Assembly: GCA_903907905.1 (NCBI GenBank)
Contig: CAIVPX010000014.1
Coordinates: 1-55,427 of the forward strand
DNA: 55,427 nucleotides
Reading direction: 5' to 3'
From: an uncultured bacterium
GTDB lineage: Bacteria > Pseudomonadota > Gammaproteobacteria > Burkholderiales > Burkholderiaceae_E
Below, piece by piece: positions 34,837 to 44,125 of the stretch; the stretch's first letter is position 1; every line of letters begins with the position of its first letter. The notes below the pieces were generated by a model, which saw only the letters and a program-made list of their open reading frames with translations, was not told the DNA's origin and made no database searches. The position numbers and the translations under genes were made by a program.

Positions 34837-35532
34837 TCACGGCCTCTCGTCGAGCAGGCGCCGAAGATCGGCGACCATCGGCTCGGCGCCGGTGCCATGC
34901 TTGATGAGCAGTCGTACCCGCGACTGCCGATCGAAAACATAGCTGCCCGCCGTGTGGTCCACCGTGTAGTTGCCCTCGGTCTTGCCGGCCACCTTCTGGT
35001 AGAACACCTTGAACGCCTTGGCCGTGCGGGCGGTTGCCTCGGCATTGCCCCGCAGACCGATGAAGCGCGCATCGAACGCAGGCACGTATTCGGCGAGTAA
35101 GGCCTGGGTGTCACGCTCGGGGTCGACGGTGATGAAGGCCACCTGCACCTCGGCCGCACGCGCGCCCAGGCGCTGCATGACCTCGGCCATCTCGGCCAGG
35201 GTGGTGGGGCAGACATCGGGGCACTGCGTATACCCGAAGAACACCACCAGCAAACGACCCTTGAAATCTTCCAGGCGCACCACCCGGCCCTGATGGTCGG
35301 TCAGTTCGAACCCCTTGGCAAAATCTGCCCCGGTGATATCCACATTGCGAAAGGCCGGTCGAGAGGGCTCACAGCCAGCGAGCCCGATGGCGAGTAGCGC
35401 GGCCAGGCAAATCCGCGCGAGCAAGCCCGTAAAGCGTGTACCCGCAAGACCGATCGGGGTGGGCGACCGCCGCCGGAGACCGGACGGTCGCATGTAAGGC
35501 CCGACACCCGCGTGTGAAGCGTGCTGCGGCAT
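34837..35532 (-). CDS. SCO1/SenC family copper chaperone
   Basis: A 231-residue Sco protein that delivers copper to the CuA site of cytochrome c oxidase. A lipoprotein signal (LLAIGLAGC, lipobox cysteine about C54) places it on the periplasmic side of the membrane. Copper ligands are visible: C104 and C108 in TQCPDVCP and H193 in VDHTAGSYVF. Its start overlaps the ctaB stop (TGATG at 35530-35534), so an internal ATG at 35493 is less likely. It is the last gene of the minus-strand oxidase assembly operon and converges with the EamA gene. Confidence 0.93.
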   Translation of the reverse strand: MPQHASHAGVGPYMRPSGLRRRSPTPIGLAGTRFTGLLARICLAALLAIGLAGCEPSRPAFRNVDITGADFAKGFELTDHQGRVVRLEDFKGRLLVVFFGYTQCPDVCPTTLAEMAEVMQRLGARAAEVQVAFITVDPERDTQALLAEYVPAFDARFIGLRGNAEATARTAKAFKVFYQKVAGKTEGNYTVDHTAGSYVFDRQSRVRLLIKHGTGAEPMVADLRRLLDERP

Positions 35533-36425
35533 CAGCGCAGGTAGTGATCGATCAGGAGCGCGCCAAACAACGCGGACAGATAGAAGATGGAATAGCCAAA
35601 GGTCTTGCGGGCGAGCGCATCAGAGTAGTGTCGCCACAGCCCCCAGGCGTACCAGAGGAAAACTGCGCCCAGCACCAGCGCGCTTGCGAGATAGAAATAC
35701 CCGCTCATTCGAATCATCACTGGCATGAGCGACACGGGTACCAGTAGCACCGTATAGAGCAGTACGTTGAGGCGGGTGAACTTGGGGCCATGGGTAATGG
35801 GCAGCATGGGGAGCCCTGAGCGGCGGTAGTCTTCGACGCGGTAGAGCGCGAGCGCCCAAAAGTGAGGTGGCGTCCAGACGAAGATGATCAGAAAGAGCAC
35901 CAGGGCGGGCGCCGTGACCTCGTTGGCGACGGCCGCCCAACCGAGTACCGGCGGCATGGCGCCCGAGGCACCGCCGATCACGATGTTCTGCGGGGTGGCC
36001 GGCTTGAGCAGCACCGTATAAATGACGGCATAACCCACGAAGGTGGCCATGGTGAGCCACATGGTGAGCGCGTTGACATACCAGTAGAGCAGGGCCGAGC
36101 CAATGCCACCGATGACGCCCGCAAACACGATGGTCCCCGTGACCCCGACCTCGCCCCGCACCAGAGGGCGGGCACGCGTACGGGCCATGCGCGCGTCAAT
36201 GCTGCGTTCGATCAGGCAATTGAAGGCAAAGCCAGCACCGGCCAGGAGTGAAATGCCCGCGAGCCCTGCCACCAGAACTCGCCAGGGCAGCGGGCCTTCC
36301 GTGGCAAGCAACATGCCAATCAGCGCACAAAAGGCGGCCAGCAGCACCACGCGCGGCTTGGTGAGCGCGACATACTGGCCAGCGAGGTGACGCCAACCGG
36401 AAAGCTCGTTTCGAGTGAGCAGCAT
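35532..36425 (-). CDS. cyoE: Protoheme IX farnesyltransferase
   Basis: A 297-residue UbiA-family prenyltransferase (CyoE/CtaB) that makes haem O from haem B, the step before CtaA. It has about nine transmembrane helices. Signatures are the N-terminal [41 protein letters not shown] with the aspartate-rich prenyl-diphosphate site, and [28 protein letters not shown]. The ATG at 36425 is preferred over an upstream in-frame TTG. It lies 58 bp after ctaA and overlaps sco. Confidence 0.95.
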   Translation of the reverse strand: MLLTRNELSGWRHLAGQYVALTKPRVVLLAAFCALIGMLLATEGPLPWRVLVAGLAGISLLAGAGFAFNCLIERSIDARMARTRARPLVRGEVGVTGTIVFAGVIGGIGSALLYWYVNALTMWLTMATFVGYAVIYTVLLKPATPQNIVIGGASGAMPPVLGWAAVANEVTAPALVLFLIIFVWTPPHFWALALYRVEDYRRSGLPMLPITHGPKFTRLNVLLYTVLLVPVSLMPVMIRMSGYFYLASALVLGAVFLWYAWGLWRHYSDALARKTFGYSIFYLSALFGALLIDHYLR

Positions 36426-36483
36426 GCGAATGTCTTGAGTGTCGAGCCAAGCCAAGCCCTGGCAAAAGCGCCTGCCCGCCTTG

Positions 36484-37536
36484 CTACACCCGGAGGCGGG
36501 CCTGGGAAGCCCGAAAGTTTATCATCACCAGTAGCGCGATCAGCACTGCGGCACCGCCCGTGTGCGCAACCGCTACGCCGATCGGCAGGCTGAACCAGAC
36601 GTTGGACAGCCCCAGGCAGAATTGCAGCAGCAGCATCAGCCCCATGGCCTGCCCGAGCCCGCGGCCACCGTCCGCGCGTATCAACCGGATCGATAACCAG
36701 CCCAGGAACGCCAGTACGACCACAGCACCGATCCGATGCATGGCGTGAATCGCGGTGAGCGCCGCAAGCGGCAGGTTCTCGCCCTCGCTGGTCTTGCCCA
36801 GTTCGCGCAGCACATGGAAGGCATCCGCAAAGTTCATCTCAGGCCACCAGCGCCCCTGGCAGGTGGGCAGATCGGTGCAGGCGAGCGCCGCGTAATTCGT
36901 ACTGGTCCAGCCTCCCAGTAGTACCTGTGCGCACAGCAACACCAGCGCAGCGGCTGCCGGGCGGGCAAGCGCCGCCAGGGGCTCGGGATCAACCGGCGCA
37001 TCAACGGGCTGCTGTCGCAGCCATAGCCAGACCAGGAGCGCATAGGTAAGCATGCCGCCAGCCAGGTGCAAGGTGACCACCGCAGGCTTGAGTAGCAAGG
37101 TAACCGTCCACATTCCGAATAGCCCTTGCATCACCACCACGCCCACCAGCGACAGCGCCAGTCCAGGGGACTGCCCGAGCTGGCGACGACGCAGCCATGC
37201 GACCGTCGCGATGGCGAGAATCAGGAGCCCCAGAAACGAAGCCACATAGCGATGCCCCATTTCGCGCCAGGCTTTTCCCATCGACACCGGGCCGTGCTCG
37301 CCCCCCTGCTCAGCGACGGCCTGGGTGATTTCGGCGCGGGCCTGCACCGGCGACAGTTTGCCGTAGCAGCCTGGCCAGTCGGGACAGCCCAGGCCGGCAT
37401 CGGTCAGCCTGACCCAGGCGCCCAGCATGATGAGGCCCAGCGTGAGCAGCGTGGTAAACGCGATCAAACGCCGGTAGGCCGGGAGCGAGGCGCCTGGGCC
37501 GCGCCCGAACGAGCGGTCGAGCGAGATGGATTGCAT
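36484..37536 (-). CDS. ctaA: Heme A synthase (COX15/CtaA)
   Basis: A 350-residue membrane protein converting haem O to haem A for the aa3-type oxidase. The N-terminal half shows [21 protein letters not shown], a COX15/CtaA signature, and [12 protein letters not shown] with a haem-ligand histidine. The second half repeats the pattern with [14 protein letters not shown] and [14 protein letters not shown]. Eight transmembrane helices fit. The start is 4 bp after the Sco-like gene's stop, so the two are tightly linked, and ctaB follows. Confidence 0.95.
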   Translation of the reverse strand: MQSISLDRSFGRGPGASLPAYRRLIAFTTLLTLGLIMLGAWVRLTDAGLGCPDWPGCYGKLSPVQARAEITQAVAEQGGEHGPVSMGKAWREMGHRYVASFLGLLILAIATVAWLRRRQLGQSPGLALSLVGVVVMQGLFGMWTVTLLLKPAVVTLHLAGGMLTYALLVWLWLRQQPVDAPVDPEPLAALARPAAAALVLLCAQVLLGGWTSTNYAALACTDLPTCQGRWWPEMNFADAFHVLRELGKTSEGENLPLAALTAIHAMHRIGAVVVLAFLGWLSIRLIRADGGRGLGQAMGLMLLLQFCLGLSNVWFSLPIGVAVAHTGGAAVLIALLVMINFRASQARLRV

Positions 37537-37540
37537 GGGG

Positions 37541-38143
37541 CTAGCCTATGCGCGAAGCGCGAAGCAACTTGTTGAGATCTTTTTTCATCCTGTTCGGATC
37601 GGCCTGTGCTGGAAAGCGCATCATCAGGTTGCCGAGCGGATCGATGATGTACACGTGATCCTCAGGCTTGTAGCCCGGAGCCGCCGCCAATCGGGGATCA
37701 GGGATGCCCCCCTCAAATCGCCACACGACCAGTCCCTCGTGCTGCGCAAGCAGCGCCGAATCCGGTGAGCCGGAATCGGTCAGGAGCCAAAGGCGCTCGA
37801 CGCGATCGCGCTCACGCCCGGTCGTGAGCCTGACCTGACGGATGTTGTACAGGCGCTCTGCGCACGCCGCGTCACAGGTCGATGCGCCCGACGTCGCCAT
37901 GATCCACTTGCCTCGCAGGTGCGACAGTTGTATCGGCTCGCCATCGAGTTGCCTGAGCCGCAAATCGCCCAACGCGATTTGCGGTTCGATGAGGTCGGCG
38001 TAATTGACCCGGCCCTCCGGGCGAATGACGTAGTAGGTGAAATAGGAGGCGATGACCGGTGCTGCGCACACGAGAACCACTGCGAGCAGTTTGAGCCGGC
38101 CACGTCTGGGTCCGCCGGCGGTGGGGTTGGTCATATCTGTCAT
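37541..38143 (-). CDS. Membrane-anchored Sco-like thioredoxin-fold protein
   Basis: A 200-residue protein with one N-terminal transmembrane helix (about residues 18-40) and a periplasmic thioredoxin-like domain. It keeps the Sco-type copper ligand set: C90 and C94 in STCDAAC (CxxxC) and H163 in EDHVYIIDPLG. Overall similarity to SCO1/SenC is low. Such proteins are found in Burkholderiales oxidase operons and are presumed to help copper insertion or cysteine reduction. The ATG at 38143 overlaps the SURF1 stop (ATGA at 38140-38143); a longer frame would overlap SURF1 and is rejected. A second, canonical Sco is encoded at the end of the same operon. Confidence 0.8.
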   Translation of the reverse strand: MTDMTNPTAGGPRRGRLKLLAVVLVCAAPVIASYFTYYVIRPEGRVNYADLIEPQIALGDLRLRQLDGEPIQLSHLRGKWIMATSGASTCDAACAERLYNIRQVRLTTGRERDRVERLWLLTDSGSPDSALLAQHEGLVVWRFEGGIPDPRLAAAPGYKPEDHVYIIDPLGNLMMRFPAQADPNRMKKDLNKLLRASRIG

Positions 38144-38883
38144 GGGGAGGTCCGTCGTCGTCGGCGCTTGAGCATCCAGCCCCACAGGAGCACGGTCAGC
38201 GCACTCATTGAATACCACTGGAACGCATAGGCACGATGTTTGTCCACCCCGGCGCCGGGGACAGGCCAGTCGCGAATCAGGGCGACTTGCCCCACCGGGC
38301 CGGACTCGGGAGTGTCGAGTTGGCGCAGGACGAAGCCGGCCAGCGGCAGGCCCGACCACTGCGAATAGCGATCAAGACTTGCGTTTTGCCAGAGACGTTC
38401 CTGCGCTGCGGGCGGCGCCGACGCGCTGAGCTCCAGCACCTGGGCCAGGTCGGGTTGCGCCAGCGCAAGCAGCGACTGCTCGCCCGCCCAAGCCGCAGGA
38501 TCGGGGAGCCTGTTGCGGTAGGCTGGGTCCTGGGCGACCCAGCCGCGCAGCACAAGCACCCGTCGCTCGCTTCCGTCAATTTCGAGTGGCGTCAGGACAT
38601 GGAAGCCTGCCCGACCCCGGTAGGTCCGGTTGTCGATGAAGACGCTCAGACGATCGTCAAAGCGGCCGCTCACCCGCACCCGCCGCCCGATCACGGCCGA
38701 TGGGTGATCAAGGAGCGCAGCGTTCAGCACCAGCGGTTCAAGCGCCGTCGCGTCATCGATCTGGCGCTGCTGCTCGAGTTTCTGGGCGGCTCGCCGCATC
38801 TGCCAGTTACCCAGCGACACGGTGATCGCGATCAACCCCAACGCGGCGATCGAAGCGACCCACGTACGACGGCCATCGTTCAT
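38140..38883 (-). CDS. SURF1-family oxidase assembly protein
   Basis: A 247-residue SURF1/Shy1 protein that assists haem A insertion into cytochrome c oxidase. Two transmembrane helices frame a periplasmic domain: one near residues 8-26 (followed by GNWQMRRAAQK) and one near the C-terminus (ALTVLLWGWMLKRRRR). Conserved SURF1 segments are the VSGRFDD/FIDNRTYRGRAGFHVLTPL stretch, LVLRGWVAQ and YAFQWYSMSALT. It is the first gene of the downstream assembly group (SURF1, Sco-like, ctaA, ctaB, sco), lies about 80 bp from a divergent DUF2909 gene, and overlaps the Sco-like gene. Confidence 0.92.
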   Translation of the reverse strand: MNDGRRTWVASIAALGLIAITVSLGNWQMRRAAQKLEQQRQIDDATALEPLVLNAALLDHPSAVIGRRVRVSGRFDDRLSVFIDNRTYRGRAGFHVLTPLEIDGSERRVLVLRGWVAQDPAYRNRLPDPAAWAGEQSLLALAQPDLAQVLELSASAPPAAQERLWQNASLDRYSQWSGLPLAGFVLRQLDTPESGPVGQVALIRDWPVPGAGVDKHRAYAFQWYSMSALTVLLWGWMLKRRRRRTSP

Positions 38884-38963
38884 GTCAGCCTGCCACCCGC
38901 CCCTGCGGGCAACGTGAGCATGGCGATCCGCCTACAATGATGCGCAAGCGCAGGAGCCCTTCA

Positions 38964-39176
38964 TTGAAGATCGTCATCATCATTGCGTTCGTGCTGATCA
39001 TCGCCAGCCTGGCCTCGGCGATGGTGTTTCTCATTCGGGACAAGGGCAAGACCCACAACACGGTTCGGGCACTCGCGCTGCGCGTTGGATTCTCGGTCGC
39101 GCTCTTCATTTTCATCCTGATTTCCCAGCAACTGGGCTGGATCGCAAGCACTGGCGTACCCGTGATGGTTCGCTGA
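38964..39176 (+). CDS. DUF2909-family twin-transmembrane protein
   Basis: A 70-residue membrane protein with two helices (about residues 2-23 and 41-60) separated by a conserved RDKGKTHNTVRALALRVG loop, the DUF2909 pattern. It is read opposite to the oxidase genes around it, between SURF1 and ctaE. The TTG at 38964 is preferred: AGGAG lies 7 nt upstream and the protein would begin MKIVIIIAF like other family members; ATG codons at 38937/38940 lack such a site. The function is unknown, but the family is regularly found between ctaE and SURF1 in Burkholderiales, so a link to oxidase assembly is likely. Confidence 0.82.
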   Translation: MKIVIIIAFVLIIASLASAMVFLIRDKGKTHNTVRALALRVGFSVALFIFILISQQLGWIASTGVPVMVR

Positions 39177-39264
39177 TACCTCGGCGGAGTGCTGTGGCGG
39201 CCGCCACGGCGTTTCCAGCCGCCCGATGCCGATCCGCTCACGCCCCGGGCAAGGCAGGCACGTA

Positions 39265-39292
39265 AAACAACGAAGGGCGCTACGCGCCCTTC
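39265..39292 (-). terminator. Probable intrinsic terminator after ctaE
   Basis: A perfect 9-bp stem, GAAGGGCGC paired with GCGCCCTTC around a 3-nt loop (39272-39292). In the minus-strand direction it is followed by GTTGTTTTAC, a moderate U-tract. It lies 36 bp beyond the ctaE stop and would end the ctaC-ctaD-ctaG-ctaE transcript; it could also serve the DUF2909 gene from the other side. Confidence 0.7.
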
Positions 39293-39327
39293 ATGTTGCG
39301 CCCCGCCGCGGGGCTGATCGTCGAGCC

Positions 39328-40194
39328 TCAGAGCCAGTAAACCACGACGTACAGACCCAGCCACACCACGTCAACGAAGTGCCAGTACCAGGCGGCGGCC
39401 TCGAAGGCGAAGTGATTCTCTGAGGTGAAGTGCCCCTTGATCAGGCGAAAGAGCACCACGCTCAGCATGATCGCGCCCACCGTGACGTGAAAACCGTGAA
39501 AGCCCGTGAGCATGAAGAAGGTGGATCCGAACACGCCCGAAGTGAGCTTGAGGTTCAGGTCTTTGTAGGCATGCGCGTACTCATAGCCCTGAAGAACCAG
39601 AAAGAGGGCGCCGAGTGCAACAGTGACAAACATCCAGAACACCACGGTGCCGCGGCGGCTTTCCTTGAGTGCGTGATGCGCAATGGTGAGCGTGACGCCC
39701 GAGAGCAGCAGCAGCGCGGTGTTGATGGTGGGGATGGGCCAGGGGCCGATGGTTTGGAAGGCTTCAATCACGCCACCGGGTCCGACGTTGGGCCAGACCG
39801 CCTGGAAGTCTGGCCAGAGAAGCGACTTGTGATCGAGGTCGCCCAACCAGGGCATGGTGATGGAGCGGGCGTAAAACAAGGCGCCAAAAAACGCGCCGAA
39901 GAACATGACCTCGGAGAAAATGAACCAGCCCATCGACCAGCGAAACGCCGTGTCGACCCGGTGGTTGTAGAGGCCCGACTCGGACTCGCCCGCGACCGTG
40001 CCGAACCACCCGATCATCATGTAGACCAGAATGGCCAGGAACAGCGCCGTAAGGTAGGGGCCGTAAGCGGCGCCATTCACCCAGCCCGACATGCCGAAAC
40101 CAAAGCACAGCAGAGCGAGCGAACCGACCATCGGCCACTGCGACGGACTGGGTACGAAATAGTAAGGTGCCTGCGAGTGGGCTGCTGCTGACAT
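39328..40194 (-). CDS. ctaE: Cytochrome c oxidase subunit III
   Basis: A 288-residue subunit III with seven predicted helices. Landmarks are the VPSPSQWPMVGSLAL N-terminus, MGWFIFSEVMFFGAFFGALFY with the conserved glutamate of helix III, LTGFHGFHVTVGAIMLSV near the sixth helix, and the C-terminal EAAAWYWHFVDVVWLGLYVVVYWL. It stabilises the catalytic core of the membrane oxidase. It follows the DUF2970 gene by 29 bp and is the last gene of the structural operon before a probable terminator. Confidence 0.96.
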   Translation of the reverse strand: MSAAAHSQAPYYFVPSPSQWPMVGSLALLCFGFGMSGWVNGAAYGPYLTALFLAILVYMMIGWFGTVAGESESGLYNHRVDTAFRWSMGWFIFSEVMFFGAFFGALFYARSITMPWLGDLDHKSLLWPDFQAVWPNVGPGGVIEAFQTIGPWPIPTINTALLLLSGVTLTIAHHALKESRRGTVVFWMFVTVALGALFLVLQGYEYAHAYKDLNLKLTSGVFGSTFFMLTGFHGFHVTVGAIMLSVVLFRLIKGHFTSENHFAFEAAAWYWHFVDVVWLGLYVVVYWL

Positions 40195-40223
40195 ATTGCT
40201 TCCCCCTGATATCCGATTCGAAT

Positions 40224-40517
40224 TTACGAGACGACGAACTTCACGATCGCAATGAGCGACAGCACAAAGATGACCGCCAGAAGCACGCCTGTGATGATGA
40301 CGTGAAGTGGGTTGAGCCGGGCCACGTCGCGCTCATGCGAACGCCGCGCCCGGACTCCGAAAAACGACCAAGACACTGCCTTGAGCGTGTCGGCAAACGA
40401 GGCTTGGCTCGGCGCGACCAAGGGCACTGCCGAGCGCTCCTGAGCCTGGCCGGAGGCGGGCAGCCCCATCGGCTCGGCGCGCACGGCATCCTGAGAGGCG
40501 TGCATGGGTTCAGCCAC
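40224..40517 (-). CDS. DUF2970-family small membrane protein
   Basis: A 97-residue protein with a conserved core FADTLKAVSWSFFGVRARRSHERDVARLNPLHVIITG followed by one transmembrane helix. This is the DUF2970 pattern, known almost only from betaproteobacterial oxidase operons between ctaG and ctaE. The function is unknown. The GTG at 40517 overlaps the ctaG stop and has AGGGTGAG just upstream; an ATG at 40505 is an alternative giving 93 residues. Confidence 0.85.
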   Translation of the reverse strand: MAEPMHASQDAVRAEPMGLPASGQAQERSAVPLVAPSQASFADTLKAVSWSFFGVRARRSHERDVARLNPLHVIITGVLLAVIFVLSLIAIVKFVVS

Positions 40518-41091
40518 CGCTCACCCTTGGCACCGCGACGCCGCCGACCTCGAAAAAGGTGTAGGAGAGCGTGATGGTATTGACGTCGCGCGGCAGTTGC
40601 GGGTCGACCACGAAGACCACCGGAAACTTGCGAATTTCGTTGGGATCGAGCGCCTGTTGTTTGAAGCAGAAGCACTCGATCTTGCGAAAGTAGGGCATGG
40701 ACTGCTGGGGCGCATAGCTTGGAATGGCTTGGCCCGCGGTGGGCACCGGGCGAGTGTTGACCAAGTCGTACACGACAGTCACCAGTTCACCGGGATGCAC
40801 CTGCAGCGCATTGACCTCGGGCTTGAACAGCCAGGCGCCGCGACTGTTGGCGTCAAACTCGACGGTAATGGTGCGACTGCGATCAACCTGCGTGTTGCGC
40901 GCGAACTCTTCGGCGCCCTTGTCGCGGCGCGTGAGTTCGTTGATACCCGTGATTTCGCATATTTTCTTGTAGATGGGCACCAGCGCGTAGCCGAAGCCGA
41001 ACATCAGGGCGGCGATGACCACCAGCTTGCCCAGCATCTGAACATTGAGCCGGCGCCCGACCGCGTTGGACGAATCGCTTGGATGGCTCAT
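40510..41091 (-). CDS. ctaG: Cytochrome c oxidase assembly protein CtaG/Cox11
   Basis: A 193-residue Cox11-type copper chaperone for the CuB site of subunit I. A single N-terminal transmembrane helix (about residues 18-38) is followed by a periplasmic immunoglobulin-like domain. The copper-binding motif is KIECFCFKQQ (CFCF), with MPYFRKI before it, and YTFFEV near the C-terminus is conserved. It lies 6 bp after the 37-residue small protein and overlaps the DUF2970 gene. Confidence 0.95.
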   Translation of the reverse strand: MSHPSDSSNAVGRRLNVQMLGKLVVIAALMFGFGYALVPIYKKICEITGINELTRRDKGAEEFARNTQVDRSRTITVEFDANSRGAWLFKPEVNALQVHPGELVTVVYDLVNTRPVPTAGQAIPSYAPQQSMPYFRKIECFCFKQQALDPNEIRKFPVVFVVDPQLPRDVNTITLSYTFFEVGGVAVPRVSGG

Positions 41092-41097
41092 GACGAA

Positions 41098-41211
41098 TCA
41101 GGCGCCCAACAACCAGTATTTGGCGATCACGCCGGCAAAAAACACCAGCGCGATCGACAGGAGAATGAATGCCGTCCGGAGGTTGTTCGGACGATTTTGG
41201 GGACTGTTCAC
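41098..41211 (-). CDS. Small (37-residue) cytochrome oxidase assembly protein
   Basis: A 37-residue protein with a short polar N-terminus ([14 protein letters not shown]) and one transmembrane helix ([17 protein letters not shown]). The GTG start overlaps the ctaD stop (GTGA at 41208-41211), so it is expected to be translated by termination-reinitiation. ctaG follows 6 bp later. Similar tiny proteins between ctaD and ctaG are known in Burkholderiales as cytochrome oxidase small assembly protein; the mechanism is unknown. It is short enough for automatic gene callers to miss. Confidence 0.75.
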   Translation of the reverse strand: MNSPQNRPNNLRTAFILLSIALVFFAGVIAKYWLLGA

Positions 41212-42797
41212 TTGACGACCGGCGGAGTCTCGAAGGTGTGGTAAGGCGCGGGTGAGGGCAGGGTCCACTCGAGGCCGTCGGCCGCGCCCCAGGGGTTGTC
41301 AGCCGCCTTGGCCCCACCGCGGATGCACTTGATGATGGCCCAGAGGAAGATAAGCTGAGACAGGCCGAACCAGAACGCGCCCACCGTCACGATCGCATTG
41401 AAATCGGCGAACTGCATGGGATAGTCGGCGTAGCGTCGCGGCATGCCGGCAAGCCCCAGGAAGTGCATCGGAAAGAAGGTGACGTTGAAGGAGATGAGCG
41501 ACATCCAGAAGTGCCACTTGCCCAGACGCTCGTCATACATGTGGCCGGTCCACTTCGGAAGCCAGTAGTAAGTGCCGGCAAAAAGCGCGTAGAGCGAGCC
41601 CGCCACCAGCACGTAGTGGAAGTGTGCAACCACGTAGTAGGTGTCATGCAGGGCGATGTCGAGCGGCGCCACCGACAGGATGATGCCGGTGAGGCCCCCC
41701 ATGGTGAACACGAAAATGAAGCCCACCGCGAACAACATGGGAGTTTCAAAGGTCATGGAGCCGCGCCACATGGTGGCCACCCAGTTGAAGATCTTCACGC
41801 CCGTGGGCACGGCAATCAGCATGGTGGCGTACATGAAGAAGAGCTGTGCGGTCACCGGCATGCCCACAGTGAACATGTGATGCGCCCACACGATGAAGGA
41901 CAGGATGGCGATGGACGCGGTGGCATACACCATGGAGCTGTAGCCGAAGAGGCGCTTGCGGGCAAAGGTCGGGATGATCTCGGAGACGATGCCGAAAGCC
42001 GGCAGGATCATGATGTAGACCTCGGGGTGCCCGAAGAACCAGAAGATGTGCTGGAACATGACCGGATCGCCGCCGCCGGCCGCGTTGAAGAACGAGGTAC
42101 CGAAGTGACGGTCGGTGAGCAACATGGTGATGGCACCCGCCAGCACCGGCATGACGGCGATGAGCAGGTAAGCCGTGATGAGCCAGGTCCAGACGAACAG
42201 CGGCATCTTCATCAGCGTCATGCCAGGCGCCCGCATGTTCAGGATGGTGGTCACGATGTTGATCGAGCCCATGATGGAGCTTGCGCCCATGATGTGCAGC
42301 GCAAAGATGCCCATGTCCATGCCCGCGCCCATCTGCACCGACAGGGGCGCATAAATAGTCCAGCCGCCCGCGGGCGCGCCGCCCGGCACGAAGTAGGACA
42401 CCACCAGCAACGCTGCCGCCGGCGGCAGCAGCCAGAAGCTGAAGTTGTTCATGCGGGCAAACGCCATGTCGGACGCCCCGATCATGAGCGGGATCTGCCA
42501 GTTGGCGAAGCCCACGAAGGCCGGCATGATCGCCCCGAACACCATGATGAGGCCGTGCATGGTGGTGAGCTGGTTGAAAAATTCAGGGCTGACGATCTGC
42601 AGGCCCGGCTGAAACAGTTCAGTGCGTAGCAGCAGGGCGTTCAGGCCGCCCACGATGAGCATGGCGAACGAGAACCACAGATACATCGTGCCGATGTCTT
42701 TATGGTTGGTGGCGTAAAGCCAGCGCCGCCAGCCAGTGGGGTGGTCGTGGGCATGGTCGTGGGCATGGTCATCGTGGTGACCGATCACTGCGCTCAT
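41208..42797 (-). CDS. ctaD: Cytochrome c oxidase subunit I
   Basis: A 529-residue haem-copper oxidase subunit I with twelve helices. Visible landmarks are the low-spin haem region [19 protein letters not shown], the CuB/Tyr helix [30 protein letters not shown] for the next two CuB histidines, and [19 protein letters not shown] for the haem a3 ligands. It reduces oxygen and pumps protons. The ATG at 42797 has an AGGAG site. The N-terminus is histidine/aspartate-rich ([14 protein letters not shown]), a possible metal-binding tail. ctaC lies upstream, and the 37-residue gene overlaps the stop. Confidence 0.96.
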   Translation of the reverse strand: MSAVIGHHDDHAHDHAHDHPTGWRRWLYATNHKDIGTMYLWFSFAMLIVGGLNALLLRTELFQPGLQIVSPEFFNQLTTMHGLIMVFGAIMPAFVGFANWQIPLMIGASDMAFARMNNFSFWLLPPAAALLVVSYFVPGGAPAGGWTIYAPLSVQMGAGMDMGIFALHIMGASSIMGSINIVTTILNMRAPGMTLMKMPLFVWTWLITAYLLIAVMPVLAGAITMLLTDRHFGTSFFNAAGGGDPVMFQHIFWFFGHPEVYIMILPAFGIVSEIIPTFARKRLFGYSSMVYATASIAILSFIVWAHHMFTVGMPVTAQLFFMYATMLIAVPTGVKIFNWVATMWRGSMTFETPMLFAVGFIFVFTMGGLTGIILSVAPLDIALHDTYYVVAHFHYVLVAGSLYALFAGTYYWLPKWTGHMYDERLGKWHFWMSLISFNVTFFPMHFLGLAGMPRRYADYPMQFADFNAIVTVGAFWFGLSQLIFLWAIIKCIRGGAKAADNPWGAADGLEWTLPSPAPYHTFETPPVVK

Positions 42798-42893
42798 CGT
42801 CGGGCTCCTGCTGTAATTCGCTCGATTCGTCTGCGGGCGGCTGACGGGCTGTACAGACCGCGTCAACCGTGGCTGTGTGAGGGAGGCTGCGCC

Positions 42894-44084
42894 TTATTTG
42901 CGCGAGGCTTTGAACGCCGAGGGCTGCACGAGACTGTCCTCGACTTTGTTGCCCCAGGCATTACGGGTGTAGGTCATGACGGCGGCCAGCTCGACATCAG
43001 AGAGCTGCTTGAAAGAGGCCATGGCCGTGCCCTGCTTGCCGTTGAGCAACAGGGCGATCTGATCGGCCCGCGCGCCCAGCACCACCTTGGAGCCCTCCAG
43101 CGCCGGGAAGGCGCCAGCAACGCCCTTACCGCTGGCCTGGTGGCAAGCGGCGCAATTGCTGGCGTACACCTTTTCACCGCGGGCATTGAGCTCGGCGAGT
43201 TGCCATTCCTTGTTGGGGTCATCGGCCAGAGCGAGCATTTCTTTTTTCTTGGCGTCAGCCCAGGCGCGGTAGTCTTCCTCGGACTTGACCTCGATCACGA
43301 TCGGCATGAAGGCGTGATCTTTACCGCACAGCTCGGCGCACGCGCCGCGGTAGACGCCGGGCTTGTCCGCGCGGAACCAGGTGTCGCGCACGAATCCGGG
43401 GATGGCGTCTTGCTTGATGCCAAGACGCGGCACGTAAAACGAGTGAATGACGTCGTTCGCCGTGATGACGACCCGAACTTTCTTGTTGACCGGCACCACC
43501 AGCGGGTTGTCGACTTCCATCAGGTAGGTATTGTTCGCCTCGCGTTTGGCCTTGGCATCGGGGTAACGGAAGTCTTCGATCTGCTCGCGAGGCGTCGAGA
43601 GCGCCGACAGGAACGCAATACCCTCACCCTCGCCCTTGAGGTAATCGTAGCCCCACTTCCATTGGTAGCCGGTGGCCTTGACGGTGATATCGGGATTGGA
43701 GGTGTCTTTCTGCGCGATCACCTCACCCGTTGCCGCAATACCCAGGCCGACCACGATGATGAAGGGCACGACCGTCCAGGCAATTTCGACGGCGGTGCTC
43801 TCATGAAAGTCGGCGGGCTTGGCCCCCCGTGATTTGCGGTGCGCCCACATCGAGTAAAACATCACCCCGAACACGCCGATGAAGATGAGCACGCAGACCC
43901 ACATCAGCATGTCATGCAACCAGTACTGGCCTCTGGCGATCGCATTGGCGGGCTCAGGCAGGTTGAGCTGGTAGACGGCGGGGCCACCCGGCATATCCTT
44001 GACCGCTGAAGCCACCCCGGCCCATCCTCCCAGAAGGGCCACCGCCAGCGCATTCAATGCGCCTTTAATCATCACTTTGGACAT
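42894..44084 (-). CDS. ctaC: Cytochrome c oxidase subunit II with fused cytochrome c domain (caa3 type)
   Basis: A 396-residue subunit II. A signal peptide and two transmembrane helices (about residues 53-80 and 98-120) precede the periplasmic cupredoxin domain. The CuA ligands are in VIHSFYVP and GACAELCGKDHAFMPI. A C-terminal cytochrome c domain carries the haem c motif CAACH and a methionine ligand region GTAMASF. It accepts electrons from cytochrome c and passes them to subunit I. It lies 41 bp after DUF2244 and starts the oxidase structural genes. Confidence 0.96.
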   Translation of the reverse strand: MSKVMIKGALNALAVALLGGWAGVASAVKDMPGGPAVYQLNLPEPANAIARGQYWLHDMLMWVCVLIFIGVFGVMFYSMWAHRKSRGAKPADFHESTAVEIAWTVVPFIIVVGLGIAATGEVIAQKDTSNPDITVKATGYQWKWGYDYLKGEGEGIAFLSALSTPREQIEDFRYPDAKAKREANNTYLMEVDNPLVVPVNKKVRVVITANDVIHSFYVPRLGIKQDAIPGFVRDTWFRADKPGVYRGACAELCGKDHAFMPIVIEVKSEEDYRAWADAKKKEMLALADDPNKEWQLAELNARGEKVYASNCAACHQASGKGVAGAFPALEGSKVVLGARADQIALLLNGKQGTAMASFKQLSDVELAAVMTYTRNAWGNKVEDSLVQPSAFKASRK

Positions 44085-44125
44085 TCTTGTCTTCCCAGCT
44101 CGAGATACGGAACACCGCTACCCGC

